Below are positions 1 through 16,787 of a DNA stretch of 64,000 bases, one piece after another. A program made the translations under genes and the position numbers. The DNA comes from Haematococcus lacustris (lineage: Eukaryota; Chlorophyta; Chlorophyceae; Chlamydomonadales; Haematococcaceae): positions 10,608,832 to 10,672,831 of the forward strand of contig JASKMD010000006.1 of the NCBI GenBank assembly GCA_030144725.1. Reading direction: 5' to 3'. Position 1 is the first letter of the stretch, and each line of letters starts with the position of its first letter. The notes under the pieces are model-generated. The model saw nothing but the letters and a program-made list of their open reading frames with translations. It was not told the origin of the DNA and did no database searches.

Positions 1-289
1 AACAGCCCTATCACGGTGGTAGCACAGCAGCGCAAGTGAACAACAGCAACAAAAGAGCCACCTCTGCAACTGCTCAGCGCACATCCTAGCGGCAGGCTGT
101 AATAGACCTGGCAGGTGGGCTGTGAGGGTTTCTTTTGCTGCCACCAGCACCCTGGACTGCTCAGGTGGCACCCAACAGCCAATAGCATGATGGCACGGCC
201 CTCCCAGCTACCCAGGATATTCATTGGACCCCCTTCAACAGAAGTCAAGCACGTCTCACCCATCCTGTCTGCCCCTACCCTGGCCCTAC

Positions 290-5748
<5,459 letters not shown>

Positions 5749-6372
5749 CGCGGCAGGTGCTTAGATTTATGTTTCAGTCTTCAACCGCTAGGTGCACCTC
5801 TCGCCCATTGCCAACCACTAGGCTGCAGCTACTTGGCTTGGGACTGGCAAAGAGCGGATTGATTTGAAACCTTGCGGCCTGTACCCAAGCTTGAACACCG
5901 GCCGTGGGCCCAAAGTAGACGCGCTGCAACGAAGTGCGTGTAAGGTCTTGGGCGACATGTGCATGGGGTGAAGTGTGCAAGCTAGGCCGATGGTGTAGCT
6001 CATGCCAGGGAGCCAGGGGCTGCTTGTCACCACCGATGCTATTAGTATATGTAATGACATCCGAGGATATCCGCATTATATAGGTTAGCGGACATGACAT
6101 CCTTACATACCCTAAGGCCTCGCTTCAGAACCAGTTCCCGCTAAACTCACAGATGCTTGATTGACATTTGTAATCATACAGCAGACCCTAGACCTACAGT
6201 CCTCAACCCAACTTAGTAACCCTCACAACATAAAGGTTACTCTCGACAACCCAACCTGTGTCATGGCCTTAGCAACCCAACAATACATTTACACCCAGCT
6301 AAACCTTGCATGCATGGTGATCTGGATGCATGACAAAATGTCATGACTGCCAAAATGCCATGACATGAAATA
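5749..6372. other. Intergenic: kinesin upstream region and 3' flank of coiled-coil gene
   Basis: No coding sequence was recognised. It must hold the kinesin promoter (reading leftwards) and the 3' UTR of the gene at 6373-8193. A TGTAA on the - strand at about 6287-6291 is a possible poly(A) signal for the latter. No clear TATA box was seen. Confidence 0.5.
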
Positions 6373-8193
6373 TCACTCTTTCAGACACACTAGGAGGAGG
6401 TCCTCGCACTGGTGCAGCTCCTGCTGCAACCGTGTCACCAGTGCGGCCATTTCTTGGGTACGCTGGGACTGGTCCACAAGCTGTGCCTCGAGGCGGGACA
6501 CCTGGCACCTGCAGTGCACACAAACACAACTCCCCTTAGCATATGCCTACACAGCGCGTGCTGCAGCTCCCAGGGAGCGCAGTGAACCTAGCTATCAATT
6601 CAAACTGAGCAAACAATATCTGTGAGCTTCATGTGCTGTGCTTGGACATGAGGGCAACACAGCAAGGCACAGGACGAAGTGCTTCATGGGACTACAGCAA
6701 TTTCCACTGCAGACCCCATGGCAGTCCCCAGTGCACGTCATGCCATGCGGTGACGTCCGGCCACAATGCGGCACACGGCAGCACACGCATACAGCTGTTC
6801 CTCTGACTGCACACCCACTTGTGGAGCTGTTGAGTCCTCATCAGCATCTCGTGGTGGTGCTCCTGCAGGGAGGCCTGATGCCGCTGCTCAGCCGCCACCC
6901 AGTGACTGCACAGCTGCAGTAGGCCATCCTGTGACTCAAAGGCCTGCTTGCCCACATCTCCAGGGTGGCCTGTGCTGTCTTCTGCCTCACAGCCCACGCC
7001 CTGGCAGCCCTGGTCATGGTGCCCCTCCACCAGCGCAACACCATCTGCCTTGCAGCTGGCTGATTGCATGGCCTCCAACAGTGTGGGAGTATCCACAGCA
7101 CTGGCAACTGACCAGCTAGGGAGCGCGGCTGTGGGAGTCAGCAAGGCCTGGCTGCTGACGTCATTGGGTGTGAGCAGAGGGAAGGTGGGCAGCAGGCCTG
7201 CATTGGGTGAGGGTTGGGCCACATGGGTGAGGCCCTGTGTGCGGCTGTCTGACAAACGCGTCAAGCTGATGTTGCTGGCTGCTGGCTGACCTGTCGCTCC
7301 CACAGCAGCCTGCGGGGTTGGCATGGGCATGCTTGGCTCGCACTGCACTCCTGTTGCAGTGCCGCAGAGTGAGGAGGTTGGGCTTGAGAAGCTGGAGCTG
7401 CTGATGCAGGCGTGCTGTGGCATGGGGGTGGTCCATCCACCAGAGCTGGCTGGTCCCATCACTGCTGCAGCTGGCTGCGGCACTGTTGCTTGCACTGAGC
7501 TGGCTTGCAAGGGTGGTGGGTGGGCGCCCTGTGCCTGGGACTGCAGACTGCTCCCACTGCTCTCTGCATGCTGGCCTAAACGCAGGACCATCTGGACCTG
7601 GAGTGATGCCTTGCTGCACAAGCGTGATGCTGCTGTGAGCAAGTGTGACATTTGATTTACAAGAACGCTGCCTCCTGTGTTACCCTGCTGTGACCCATGC
7701 GGTGAGTTGCAGGCGTCTAGCAGCAAGGGAGTCCCAGGATCAGCCCCTGGCAGCTGGACCTCATCCTTGCATTGAGATGAGGCTGTACTGCCAGCTTCCT
7801 CAGTGTGCCAGCTATGGAGCTGCTCATGAGCTGCATCCAACTCCGTTTGCAGCTTCTCCAGCTCCTGGCGGTGCTGCTGCCGCAGTTGTCGCAGCGTGTA
7901 GGCAAAGCGCTCAGCTGCACAAGCAGAGGGGCATGCCAAGCACCTCAAATGGGTTTGCACTCAATGCTATACACCCAATCTGCTGCCTGCTGCAATTGAA
8001 AGAAAGGACACAAGCATGACTGTGTGCACTTACTGGACTGCTGGTGGTCACAAAGCAGCTCTAGGTAGCGTTGTTCTAGTTGTCCACGGCTGAGGTGCGT
8101 CACTGCAGGACTGAGCTGATTGACACTGAACAAGGTGTTCAGCTCCACATCGTCCTCTTGAACCTGCCCATCTGGGTTATTTGCTACTCCCAT
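6373..8193 (-). CDS. Unidentified coiled-coil, Ser/Gln-rich protein
   Basis: Not recognised as a named family. Three exons join in phase to a 462-residue protein: 8034-8193, 6815-7914 and about 6373-6501. Exon 1 has an acidic start (DGQVQEDDVELN). Exon 2 opens with a strong coiled coil (residues about 54-85, YTLRQLRQQHRQELEKLQTE) and then a long low-complexity Ser/Pro/Gln linker. It ends in a second heptad region rich in Gln and His (VAAEQRHQASLQEHHHEMLM). Exon 3 adds a third coiled coil (RLEAQLVDQSQRTQEMAALV) and stops at 6373. The last intron junction is the least certain; an alternative acceptor 7 bases upstream would change the phase. The layout (coils flanking a disordered linker) suits a scaffold or cytoskeletal protein, but that is inference only. 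It lies head-to-tail upstream of the kinesin gene. Confidence 0.6.
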
Positions 8194-8889
8194 AGCTTAC
8201 TGCGCATGCAAAGGCAATCCAAGCAGCCATTTGGCAAAAGCTACTAGGAAACCCCTCGCAAGTGCTGGCATTACTTACAGGCGCCCGAAGCAGGTCCTAC
8301 GGAGGTGTGTATCGCAGGGAGGTTTCCCGGCCCAGGCCGGGTCAAAGTGATAGGTTTATAAACTGCGTCTTCTGGGTCTTCCGGTTAGGACCTGGAGGGC
8401 GCGCGGACGAGGTTGAATACGATACGCATGCGCAAGCAGTGAGGACCAGCATGTGCCGGGGCTTTCAACATCAGCCGGCATGTATATGTCTGCTCATCTA
8501 GTAAACTAATGGAGAAGACCGTCGTAGTATGGATCATTGCCACGATGTCTATGCTGTTTTTTTGTGTCGCTTGGATGCAGCACAGCTTAGCCGGGCCTGT
8601 GTTGACTGATGTGGCATCAGTGATGCCTTATAAGTTCCCGGTTTCCAGCCCCCTTTCGGAGGTGGGGCGATGGACCCCCCCTGCATGCTCTGTCTGCTAC
8701 TGTCTGCGCGCTGCCTGCTGTCAGGTGCACCCACCTGCTCCCGCCTGCCCCTCACCTGCCTGCAGCCTGCTGCCACCTGCTGCTGCCCTGGCACAAGCTG
8801 CGCTGTGACCAGCTGCCCATCTCGGCACACATTGCGACGTGACATGCACGTGTAGCTTAAGTATACAAATGGCCAGCTCCGTCAGTGCA
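8194..8889. other. No assigned gene; one small ORF with hydrophobic N-terminus
   Basis: The only notable frame is 8509-8808 (+), 99 codons. Its N-terminus (VVVWIIATMSMLFFCVAW) would make a membrane anchor or signal peptide, followed by a Cys/Pro-rich tail of low complexity. No splice partner, family or conserved motif was found, so it is not called as a gene. Confidence 0.3.
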
Positions 8890-9330
8890 GGGATACCAAC
8901 GCAGCGTACTGTCAACGGCGTCAACTGTGCAGGATCAGCTGGGACTGACCTACAGCTGGCAGCATGGAAGCAGGGACTAGCTGCTTGGGAGTGGCGGCAA
9001 GGGGCAGGCTAAATGAATGTGGCTTGTGAAGTGGTGCAGGCTAAGGGACCTGCTCTGCAACCCTGGAAGAAGGAGGGAGCGATGTGGCACACGGCAGGAG
9101 CAGCTGCTACATCAGGCAATGAGGTGCCTGCCCAGCGGTGGGAAAAGAACGTGTGGGGTCTGATGAGGTGTCCTGTAGTAGCCCCACGCATCCCCTCGCA
9201 GCCCCACGCAGTCAGCCAGCCACACATCCCCCTCCACGCATCCAGCCGCAGCCGCTAGGCAGGAGCTTGTAAAGGGATACCAACGCAACGCAGAACCTGC
9301 AGCGCATTGGTGGGAGCAGCAGTTGCTTGA
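8890..9330 (+). pseudogene. Fanzor (TnpB-like) C-terminal remnant, old
   Basis: Residues encoded at about 9130-9230 (WGLMRCPVVAPRIPSQPHAV) align with the zinc-region segment RGLMWCPVVAPRKPPQAPRS of the Fanzor loci at 28.3 and 31 kb. About 45 bp further, in another frame, 9273-9320 encodes RDTNATQNLQRIGGS, which matches the RuvC-III segment DRDCNAALNMQRIGES of those loci. A stop (9256-9258) and a frameshift separate the two, so this is a relic. At 8889 a similar RDTNAAYCQRR motif occurs again, perhaps a second fragment. Nothing upstream of the zinc region could be recognised. Confidence 0.65.
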
Positions 9331-9634
9331 CCAGTGTTTCAAGAATAGACCTTGTGTGTCACAGCCATGGTGGCTGCTGTTACAAATACTGCGATGCAGA
9401 CATCCGGCTATATGCCATAGGCTGTTTGATGTACCCATTTGATATGGCGGGGAGCCCCGTTTACTGCTATTGTTAGGCTTCACAATCATAGGTTCAGGCA
9501 ACTTCGTCGGAATACCGATTCATATCCGGCTGAGCTATCGTAAGGGGCGTATGAATGCTGTCTTCAACATACATGGGAAATGTGTGGTTGGTGCATGTTG
9601 TGGGCTGCATGTTGGCATTTGGTGCGGAGCATTG

Positions 9635-12600
9635 ATGCGCCCTTTGCTCCCACGCTGTGGTGCACATTCGCAACTCGTGCGTACAGCCTCAGTCCGTGCT
9701 CAACATCGCGCCATGCCGCCTGACTCATCTCCGAGCTCAAAGCCAAGCACGACGTGCGATGCATCTGTCGGCTCACCGGGAGTCGAAACAGTCCCAAGTG
9801 CACATGCCGAGGGCCTGAGGACCACAGCAGCTGGGCTGCGCAAGCCGAGGCAGCCACCGACAGCCAGCCCCAAAATTCCCACCGCGAGCGATGCAAGCCT
9901 GGAGCCCCAGGAGGGGGAGGTTTGGTACTTTGCCTTTGGGTCCAACATGAACTCCAAGGTGTGCCAGGCTGTTTGTGCGTGCCCTGCACAGAACCGGCGG
10001 CTGTCAGGCCAACCCAGGTGTATGGGAAACAGCCATAGCTGTCTGCCTTGCATGGGCAGTGAAGAGCAGGGTATGCCATGTACAGAGTGTGAGCATGTGG
10101 CCTGCAGATCTTGACTGGGAGGCGGCGGGTGCAGCCCCTGAGCTCTGTGCCCTGCACAGTGTTGGGTTACCAGCTGGACTTCAACTATCGGGCCATCCCC
10201 TACCTGGAGCCAGGCTTCGCCACCATCTACCCGACCCCCTCCATTCCCCCTACAGGTAGCTGGTGCGCAGTAAATGGTGGCATAGTAAATGGTGGCTTTA
10301 AGAATCAGCATGCACTCATTTCCCTTTACTCTCATCTCACCTCTAGCTCAACTGGCATGCGCTTGTTTCTTGACTAGAGGCTCTATGCGCCAGGCCGTAG
10401 GAGGCGGACAGTGCCAAGGTCAGGGCCAAGGCCAGAATTGTGCAAACGCCACTGCCTTGTGATCGAAACTGTTGTCACTCCATTCATATACATCGCAGTC
10501 CTGGTCATGCCGTTCTGTACTGCTATGTCCTGCCATGTGTACTGACGAGGGGCATGCGTGGAGCCATGCATACCATGCAGTGCCCTTGGTGCTCGCCAGT
10601 TCTGCAAAACCTGGCATGCATCCATGCAGCTGATCTCAGATGGGCGTGTCTGTGCATGCTGCTACTTCTGAGGTTTACTGCTGCCACCATTGTATTCTTA
10701 GAGCACCTCTTCACCTCAATGTGCATGACTTGTCAGTGTCAAGAAATCCGCAGCCTGCTGCCTGCTGCCTGCACGTGGTGCCCAGTGCAGCAGGAGCCTG
10801 CCACACCCCCATGCTCTCCCCCGCAACCACCCCAAGCCACCCTGCTCTCAGTACTGCAGCCCCCCATGGTCCAGCCCATGCTCTGAAAGCCGACCAGTCT
10901 GACCAGTCCAACGGGACCATGCCCAGCAGCAGCATGGAAGCTGCTGGCAGAGGCGGCAGCATCAGCAGCGCGGTCATGAGGCAGTCAGCGGTGCAGTCTC
11001 GGGCTGCTCTCGCACGTGCCGGGCTGCATGGTGTGGCCCACCTGGTGACTGAGGCTGAGTGGGAGCGCATCAAGAGCTCTGAGGGCGTGTCAGTGAAGGG
11101 CATTGGGTAAGGACCTGGGCAGCACAGGACAGCAGGGTCCAGGAGCAGCAGGGTGTTGCTCGTCAGGCAGCACTGCTGGGCTCCAGGCAGACACTGGCAT
11201 TGCCCTGCAGCCCTGAGTCTGTGTCTGTATCTGCCTGTCAGGGCCATCAGCAATGCCATCAACACCGCGTTGCCATTTCTTCTCCGGTGTGGGTGCACGG
11301 AAATGACACACCAGGGACGTAGAGTAGAACGCACAATGGCGCCTTGCTGGGTGTAGGGGCTACCCCTGGCTGGCCACCAGGTGGAGCCAGGTGCACAGTA
11401 GCGGCCGCAGCCTCGCCTCACCAGGTGCTATGGCGGTGCTGGCTGGTCACCAGGGGACTCTAGTGACTGCAGTAGCCGGGCCCAGTAAGCACACAAACTC
11501 TCAGTGAAGCATTTAGCATGCATTGTAGAAGCTGGCCTATCCTGCCTCACCATGCAGCGAGTGGCTCAGTTGGTAATAAATGATTCCTGCAACTGAGAGG
11601 TCGTAGGATTGAATCCACCACGAGTTAATGAAAAAAGTTCGGGGCCAGTCCCCCTCTTAGCTCAGGCGGCCAACTAGTATAATGGAGCATACATGAGAAC
11701 TGGCACTGGAGGGCCGCAGGGGCGGACAAAGAGTGCGTCAGCCAGGATAGTGATTGGCGCAAGGGGGCAACGTGGCCGCAGGGTCAGGCAGGCTGTGTGT
11801 GAGCAGCGCCACAGGGATGCTGTGCTGTGCCCATGCTGCTGGCAGGTACCAGGTCATCAGCGTGAAGTGTGACCTGTATGGCGGCGGCTGGGTGACTGCC
11901 TACACCCTCAGTGCTGCACCAGCCTCCCTGGCACCCCCCAGCTCTGTCCTGCCCAGCCGCCGCTACATGCAAATCATCCGCGATGGTAAGGCTGCAACAG
12001 GGCAGGTGGGGGGTGTCCTGTAGTGGCATTGAGCCAGGTGGGGCACTAGGTCCAGGGCAAGCAGCAGCCAGGTGGAGCATGCCAAACTGTGGGGTGGGCT
12101 GTGGCAAGGGACCGGGCTGGGCACCAAGGTTGGCAATGAGGCTGAAGAAACGTGACTGTTGGTGAGCTGAGTGTCACACAAGTCGTGTGAAAATTGAGTC
12201 TGCATCTAGTGCTGCTGCTGCCATTGTTGTCGCTGGTGCCAGCAGCTGTTGAGCAGCGATGACAGGAGAGCTGTGGCCAACAGCTAGTGTGATGTTGGCT
12301 GGACAGACCATGGCTCCCCTCGCCTCACCCTCCTCACACCCACCATGTCTTGCCTCTCCCACTCCCCCTGCCCCAACACACTGGCAAGACCCAGTGCAAC
12401 CAGGCAGTGCCTGTGTGATCCAGCAGCCTTGGTTGGCGGTAGCCACAGCGTGAGGACACCAGCAGGACCAGAGACACAGCCCTGATGTGCTTGCCCCCTG
12501 GCCTGCCCTGGGCCTTGTGGCTGCAGGTGCGCGGGAGCATGGGCTGGAGCCCAGCTATTGTGCCGTGCTGGACGCTTACCCTGGCTACACTGCTGCCCCC

Positions 12601-12705
12601 GGGCCTTCCACGTGGATTGCTTGGGGAGTGGTGGTGACCTTCACGACCACTGCCCTGCTGGCTGGCCTGCCCCTTATCTTTGCAGTCACCACACTGGACA
12701 AGTAA
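9635..12705 (+). CDS. Gamma-glutamylcyclotransferase-like protein with C-terminal membrane helix
   Basis: GGCT/AIG2-fold proteins release 5-oxoproline from gamma-glutamyl peptides (glutathione turnover). Five exons join in phase: 9635-9958, 10108-10255, 10791-11106, 11846-11985, 12527-12705 (368 residues). The nucleotide-binding-like signature YFAFGSNMNS closes exon 1. Exon 2 gives LGYQLDFNYRAIPYLEPGFA. Exon 3 carries HGVAHLVTEAEWERI, the strand-helix segment that holds the acidic catalytic residue in the family. Exon 5 ends in a hydrophobic helix (WGVVVTFTTTALLAGLPLIF) just before the stop, which predicts tail anchoring and is unusual for GGCTs. The start is uncertain: Met codons at 9470, 9635 and 9713 are in frame. 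The one at 9635 gives an Arg/Ser-rich leader that could be a transit peptide. The exon-3 N-terminal half is a low-complexity Ser/Ala insert. Intron 3 contains a SINE. Confidence 0.8.
11551..11800 (+). mobile_element. tRNA-derived SINE in intron 3 of the GGCT-like gene
   Basis: A perfect Pol III A box (TGGCTCAGTTGG, 11562-11573) is followed 44 bp later by a B-box-like GGATTGAATCC (11606-11616). The arms do not fold into a functional tRNA, so it is a tRNA-like head. The following body (about 11688-11800) recurs without the head at about 39505-39610 and, inverted, at 52190-52290. The 3' boundary is approximate and no target duplication was found. Confidence 0.6.
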
Positions 12706-14140
12706 GTGGGAAGGAGCTGGACAAGGGGAATGGGTGGTGGAGGGGCAAGCACGTTGCCCACTGCAGCTCAGGCTTTCATTAGTGCTCCATCCACTTGCTA
12801 GCTTACCAGAAAGGTCTGTGGCTGATGCACTAATGAAACTGATGCCCAGGGTCTTTGGACCACGGTTGCTGCGATATGTATGTGGGTGGGCAGATGTGAG
12901 TCACGGTATGCTATCGCAAAAAGAAACAAATGAGTAGTAAGCTGAGGGAGCGTGACTGGACATTCGTGTTTTGCTCCGACTTGCTAATTGGCCGCTCAAT
13001 CCCTTTGTGAGGAAACCCTGCCTGTTTATATTATACCTTCACGTCATGAGGTCTTGATCCAATGACCTCTCAATTGCAGCAGTCGCCCATTACCAACCCC
13101 TTACTAAGTTGGTGAGGGCTAGGCGCAGTGGTGTGTATTACACGATATGTGTATCGACACCGATGCGTATTTCTTGTAGGATACTAAAGCACGTATTGTA
13201 CGCAAAACATACAGGGCCGGCCGGCAAGTTCTGCCTCTGTACCGCCTCTGTATCGCTGTATTGTATCAATACGAAAAATACACGTTTTCATACATATTTT
13301 CTCTTATTTTGTATAGTATTTTCTCTTATTGCCTGTATCAATACACATAACACCCATCACTGGCTAGGCGGCATGTTGTCCATGCCAGCCCTGATTGCAC
13401 TGCTCCATCTAGCGCACCCCACATGGTCAAACTCTTGTTGGTCACCTGCAACAGGGTGAGAAACATGGCAACACAGCTCCATGGAGCACGCCATCCGGAT
13501 GTCACCACGCCGCCAACTGCCAGGCAAAGAAGCTTGCCAGCGGACCCCATCAGCCGTAACAGTGATGGGGTCATGCTGCCAAGGAAGATGACGGTGGGCA
13601 GGCGGATGGTGGCCTTGCGACAGCAGCTGCAGCACCCGGTGGTGTCCTACTATCTGTTTGCTGTGACACGTGCGTTGTGGATGCTGCACGACAAGGTGTT
13701 GAACAAAGTCCTGGGTAGTGGCTGTGATCATGAGTAGAGGCCAAGAAGCATAAGGTGATGCTGAGCTTTGGTGAGGAGGACTAGGTTGGCAGTGGACGTT
13801 GGCATTGGAATGAGTTATGCTTGGCTGTGATCATGAGTAGGCCACCAAGCTGTGATCCGCAACCCCGTGCAAGCGCAGCGCACGCCAAGCAAATGTTGTA
13901 CTGAATCCATTTCGCACTAACTCCGCTGACAGCCGCATTACATAGCCTTTGCTGCTACCCAACCGATGAAACTGTACAACAAAACTGAACAAACATCTTT
14001 ATACCTACAGCGTCAAGAAAGTGTAAAGGAAGTTTGATAGAGCCCTGATAGATCTGCAGTTCAGTTGAGGGCTGGGGTCAAATCTGGTAAGATCAGGTGG
14101 GCCAAAAATGTGTACTGCTGCCCATCCTAACACGAATCTG
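12706..14140. other. Intergenic, no recognised gene; AT-rich island
   Basis: 12960-13360 is markedly AT-rich, with repeated GTATCAATAC-like words. An open frame at 13423-13737 (+, 104 codons) has no known motif and no splice signals tying it to neighbours. A short phrase (GGCTGTGATCATGAGTAG) occurs twice, at about 13720 and 13827. Confidence 0.4.
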
Positions 14141-14364
14141 GGCATTCTTATATCGTACATGGTTGCTGCACTCGCTGCGTTTGGCCTGCTAGCACTGACG
14201 CAAGTCCCCGACACATCGCCGGCCGATGAGGGGATGCATCGCACCTGGCCGCGGACATCGAGATGCATCGCATCTGGCCGATCCTGCACATACAAGCTCA
14301 TCTCCTGGCATTCACTCCATATCGCCTCTCCATCATCAACTCATCCGACTTGCAACCAACCACA
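14141..14364 (+). promoter_or_regulatory. Promoter/leader of 2H gene copy 1 with overlapping upstream ORF
   Basis: A TATA-like TTATAT (14148-14153) precedes the CDS by about 210 bp. The same block occurs before copies 2 and 3 and as an orphan fragment at 36.2 kb. An upstream ATG at 14159 opens a 69-codon frame whose TGA overlaps the main ATG (ATGA at 14365-14368). The overlap is kept in all three copies. Confidence 0.5.
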
Positions 14365-15553
14365 ATGATTGCCGCCGCCGTGACCTTCCTGGCCCTGCTG
14401 GCCGGCCCCGCCGCTGCCTTCCTGCAGCCCACCGCTCCTCTGTTCCGCGTGGACAAGCAGGCGCTGGATGGCTCCAAGGTACGGTGGTGTGCAGTGCCGT
14501 GCCGAGCGCCCGCCAGCCCCGAGCTCCTGGGAAACATTGCAGTTGGTCTTGGTGGCGCGCAGGTTGCTTTTACCCCTCGCGTGTTCGGCAACGCAACCAA
14601 CAAGTACGCCGGTTCATGGTGGGTGGCGAGATGCAAGCGAGATGCAAGTCGCATGCTGACTGGTGCAAGCGGCGCGATGCGGGAACACAGTGGCGATGCT
14701 GTTCCCTGTTGCCCGCAGGCTGGGCTTCCAGCTCAGTTGGGCTTTGTACGAGCCCATCTTCGCCCAGCTGAACTCCACCGCTGGCGTGGCACCCCTGGTG
14801 GTAGGTTCCGGCCAGCCTCCCCAGCCCTGCCACTGCTGCCACGGCATACCTGTCAGCAACGCCAGCCACTGCAGCTGCTCAGGTGCCCTGGCAGCCCATG
14901 CGCAGTGCAGATGCGCCATCAGGTGTGTCAGCAGCGGGTGTGTGCACCCACAGCCTGGCTGCAACTGCTGGCGTGTCCTGTGCAGAACCGTGGCGACGTG
15001 TACATCACCACCATCAGCACTGCTGAGTACGCCGTGCTGTCCTCCCTGTCCTCCATCACCATCCAAGACATCAACGCCATCGCCATGGCCTCGGACATCC
15101 AGGCCAGCAGCTTTGTGCCTCACTGCGTGGCCCGCTTCCGCAAGTCACTGGTCACCCCAGCGGTGGTGGACGAGGCCTACAACGTGCCTGCGTCCTCCGC
15201 TGACCTGGTGGCCATCCGCCAGAGGTGAGGGCTGCAGCAAGCAGCTGTCTTGGTTGGGTGTCATGATGCGCAGCCCACACATGCTGAGCCCGTAGTCAGC
15301 AGGCCTGCACTAGCAGCTTGTGTTGTGTGGTGGCTAGGTTGCTGAGCAGTGCCTTGCTGAGCTGGCGTCCCCCTTGCCTGCGCCCTGCAGGGTGTCTGAT
15401 TTGTACCAAATGCTGGGCGGTGAGCCGGGCATGTTCAACCCAACCTCCTTCCTGCCCCACATCACCCTGGGCTTCAGCCGCCGCAACATGGGCGACGCTG
15501 ACGGCGTGTTCAAGGGCGAGAACGCCTGCTGGGCCCCCATCAGCCTGGTGTAG
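14365..15553 (+). CDS. Secreted 2H-phosphoesterase-like protein, copy 1
   Basis: Four exons join in phase to 245 residues: 14365-14618, 14719-14800, 14986-15224, 15391-15553. An N-terminal signal peptide (VTFLALLAGPAAAF, predicted cleavage after AAA) sends it to the secretory route. The body resembles the 2H-SAK (Swiss-army-knife, 2H phosphoesterase) domain: LYEPIFAQLN, then RGDVYITTISTAEYAVLS, then SITIQDINAIA, then FLPHITLGFSRRNMGDADGV. The second H-x-T motif (HIT) is intact. The first, normally HIT, is YIT, so one of the two catalytic histidines is missing. If the fold assignment holds, it may bind rather than cleave its substrate. The reading frame passes through a GT-containing stretch at 14479 without needing an intron. 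A TGTAA poly(A) signal lies at 15778. Copies 2 and 3 are at 40056 and 51739. Confidence 0.75.
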
Positions 15554-15777
15554 GCAGCTGGCTGCACCCTGCATGGTTGGGCATGATGCCAGCAGCTGAC
15601 AGTGATGCCAGCTGACATTTCACCATACTATCAGTCGCGAGCGTGCTTTCCATACATACGAACCTATTAGCTTAGGACCCGGCACAGCAATGTGCCCAAT
15701 GCAATTTATTTGTTCAGGATCCAGGGATTCAGACAACACAGGTTGGAGTTTGTAGTGGGGTTTGGGATGGTTGTAGC

Positions 15778-15782
15778 TGTAA
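15778..15782 (+). terminator. TGTAA poly(A) signal of 2H copy 1
   Basis: TGTAA, the green-algal polyadenylation motif, lies 225 bp after the stop. It is conserved at the matching place in copy 2 (41471-41475) and copy 3 (50321-50325, - strand). Confidence 0.5.
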
Positions 15783-16723
15783 ACACGTTCATGGCGTGAT
15801 TATCGCTTCAAGCAAGTGCACAGAACATGTTCTGATTGTCCCTCTGAAATGCAACAGCTCCATGTAACTGAATATGTACCTGAACTGCACCTGAACATGG
15901 CGCCATTTTCTATTGTACCAGTGGCTTGGCTTCTATAGGGGCTGCCTTGTGAATATCAGGCACATACGTGATATGATGATGATGACCTCAAATCGTAGCA
16001 ACCAACAGTTGGAGTTTGAATGGTGGGCTAGTGCGTGATGAGGTGTGTGGTGGGAGCCACAGGCTGAGCCTCAAGCGGAACCTCTTCCCTCAATGCACGC
16101 CAGTGTTGCCGTAGTAGTCGTCTTCATCTTCTCTCCTCCACGGGACCCTGCACGTCCCTTCACGGACGCCATGAGCCACAGAGCCGCCGTCTCTTGTGTG
16201 GAGCTGCAGCCTCCCCCCTCCCTGCAGCTGCCGGGGGCCCCTATGGCCTCACTGCTCTGCAGCTCCTCACGGCCCTGCTGCAACAGCAAAGCCAACAGAT
16301 GCGTTTCTGCCGTGGTCACTCCCAACAGCAGCAGCAGCCGTAGCAGGAGCAGCAGCGGGGAGCATCACATGCCAGCAGTGTGGGCTAGCAGGTGCATGTA
16401 GGACCCAGCAGCATGCAGGACCAGCAGCAGTCCACCCACCCTCGCCACCTCCGCATCCCCACCCGCTGGGGCAGGCCCCCTCCCACTGCCCCTGGTGGAG
16501 CCCCCCTCGCTGCGGCTGGCGTTAGCATAGGTCCAGCAATGGATGGTGATGCAGCAGCAGGGGTGGCAGCAGCAGGGGTGGCAGCAGCAGGGGTGGCAGG
16601 ACTGGTCTGGCAGGAGTGGTGGTGTCCTGCCTGACAGCCTGTCTGCCCAGATGGCCATTGGCACACGGAAGGTGAAGGAGGACCTGGGGCGGGAGGTAAC
16701 TGCACTGGCTCGGCAGGTGGGGC

Positions 16724-16787
<64 letters not shown>

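Noticed and set aside
11551..11640. A functional tRNA gene
   Set aside because: A and B boxes are present but the acceptor and D stems do not pair; better explained as a SINE head.
13423..13737. Independent 104-codon gene
   Set aside because: No recognised motif, and an overlapping frame of equal length on the other strand; coding status cannot be supported.
14479..14494. Intron at the GTACGG in 2H exon 1
   Set aside because: The frame stays open through it, and the nearest AG would make an intron of only about 16 bp.
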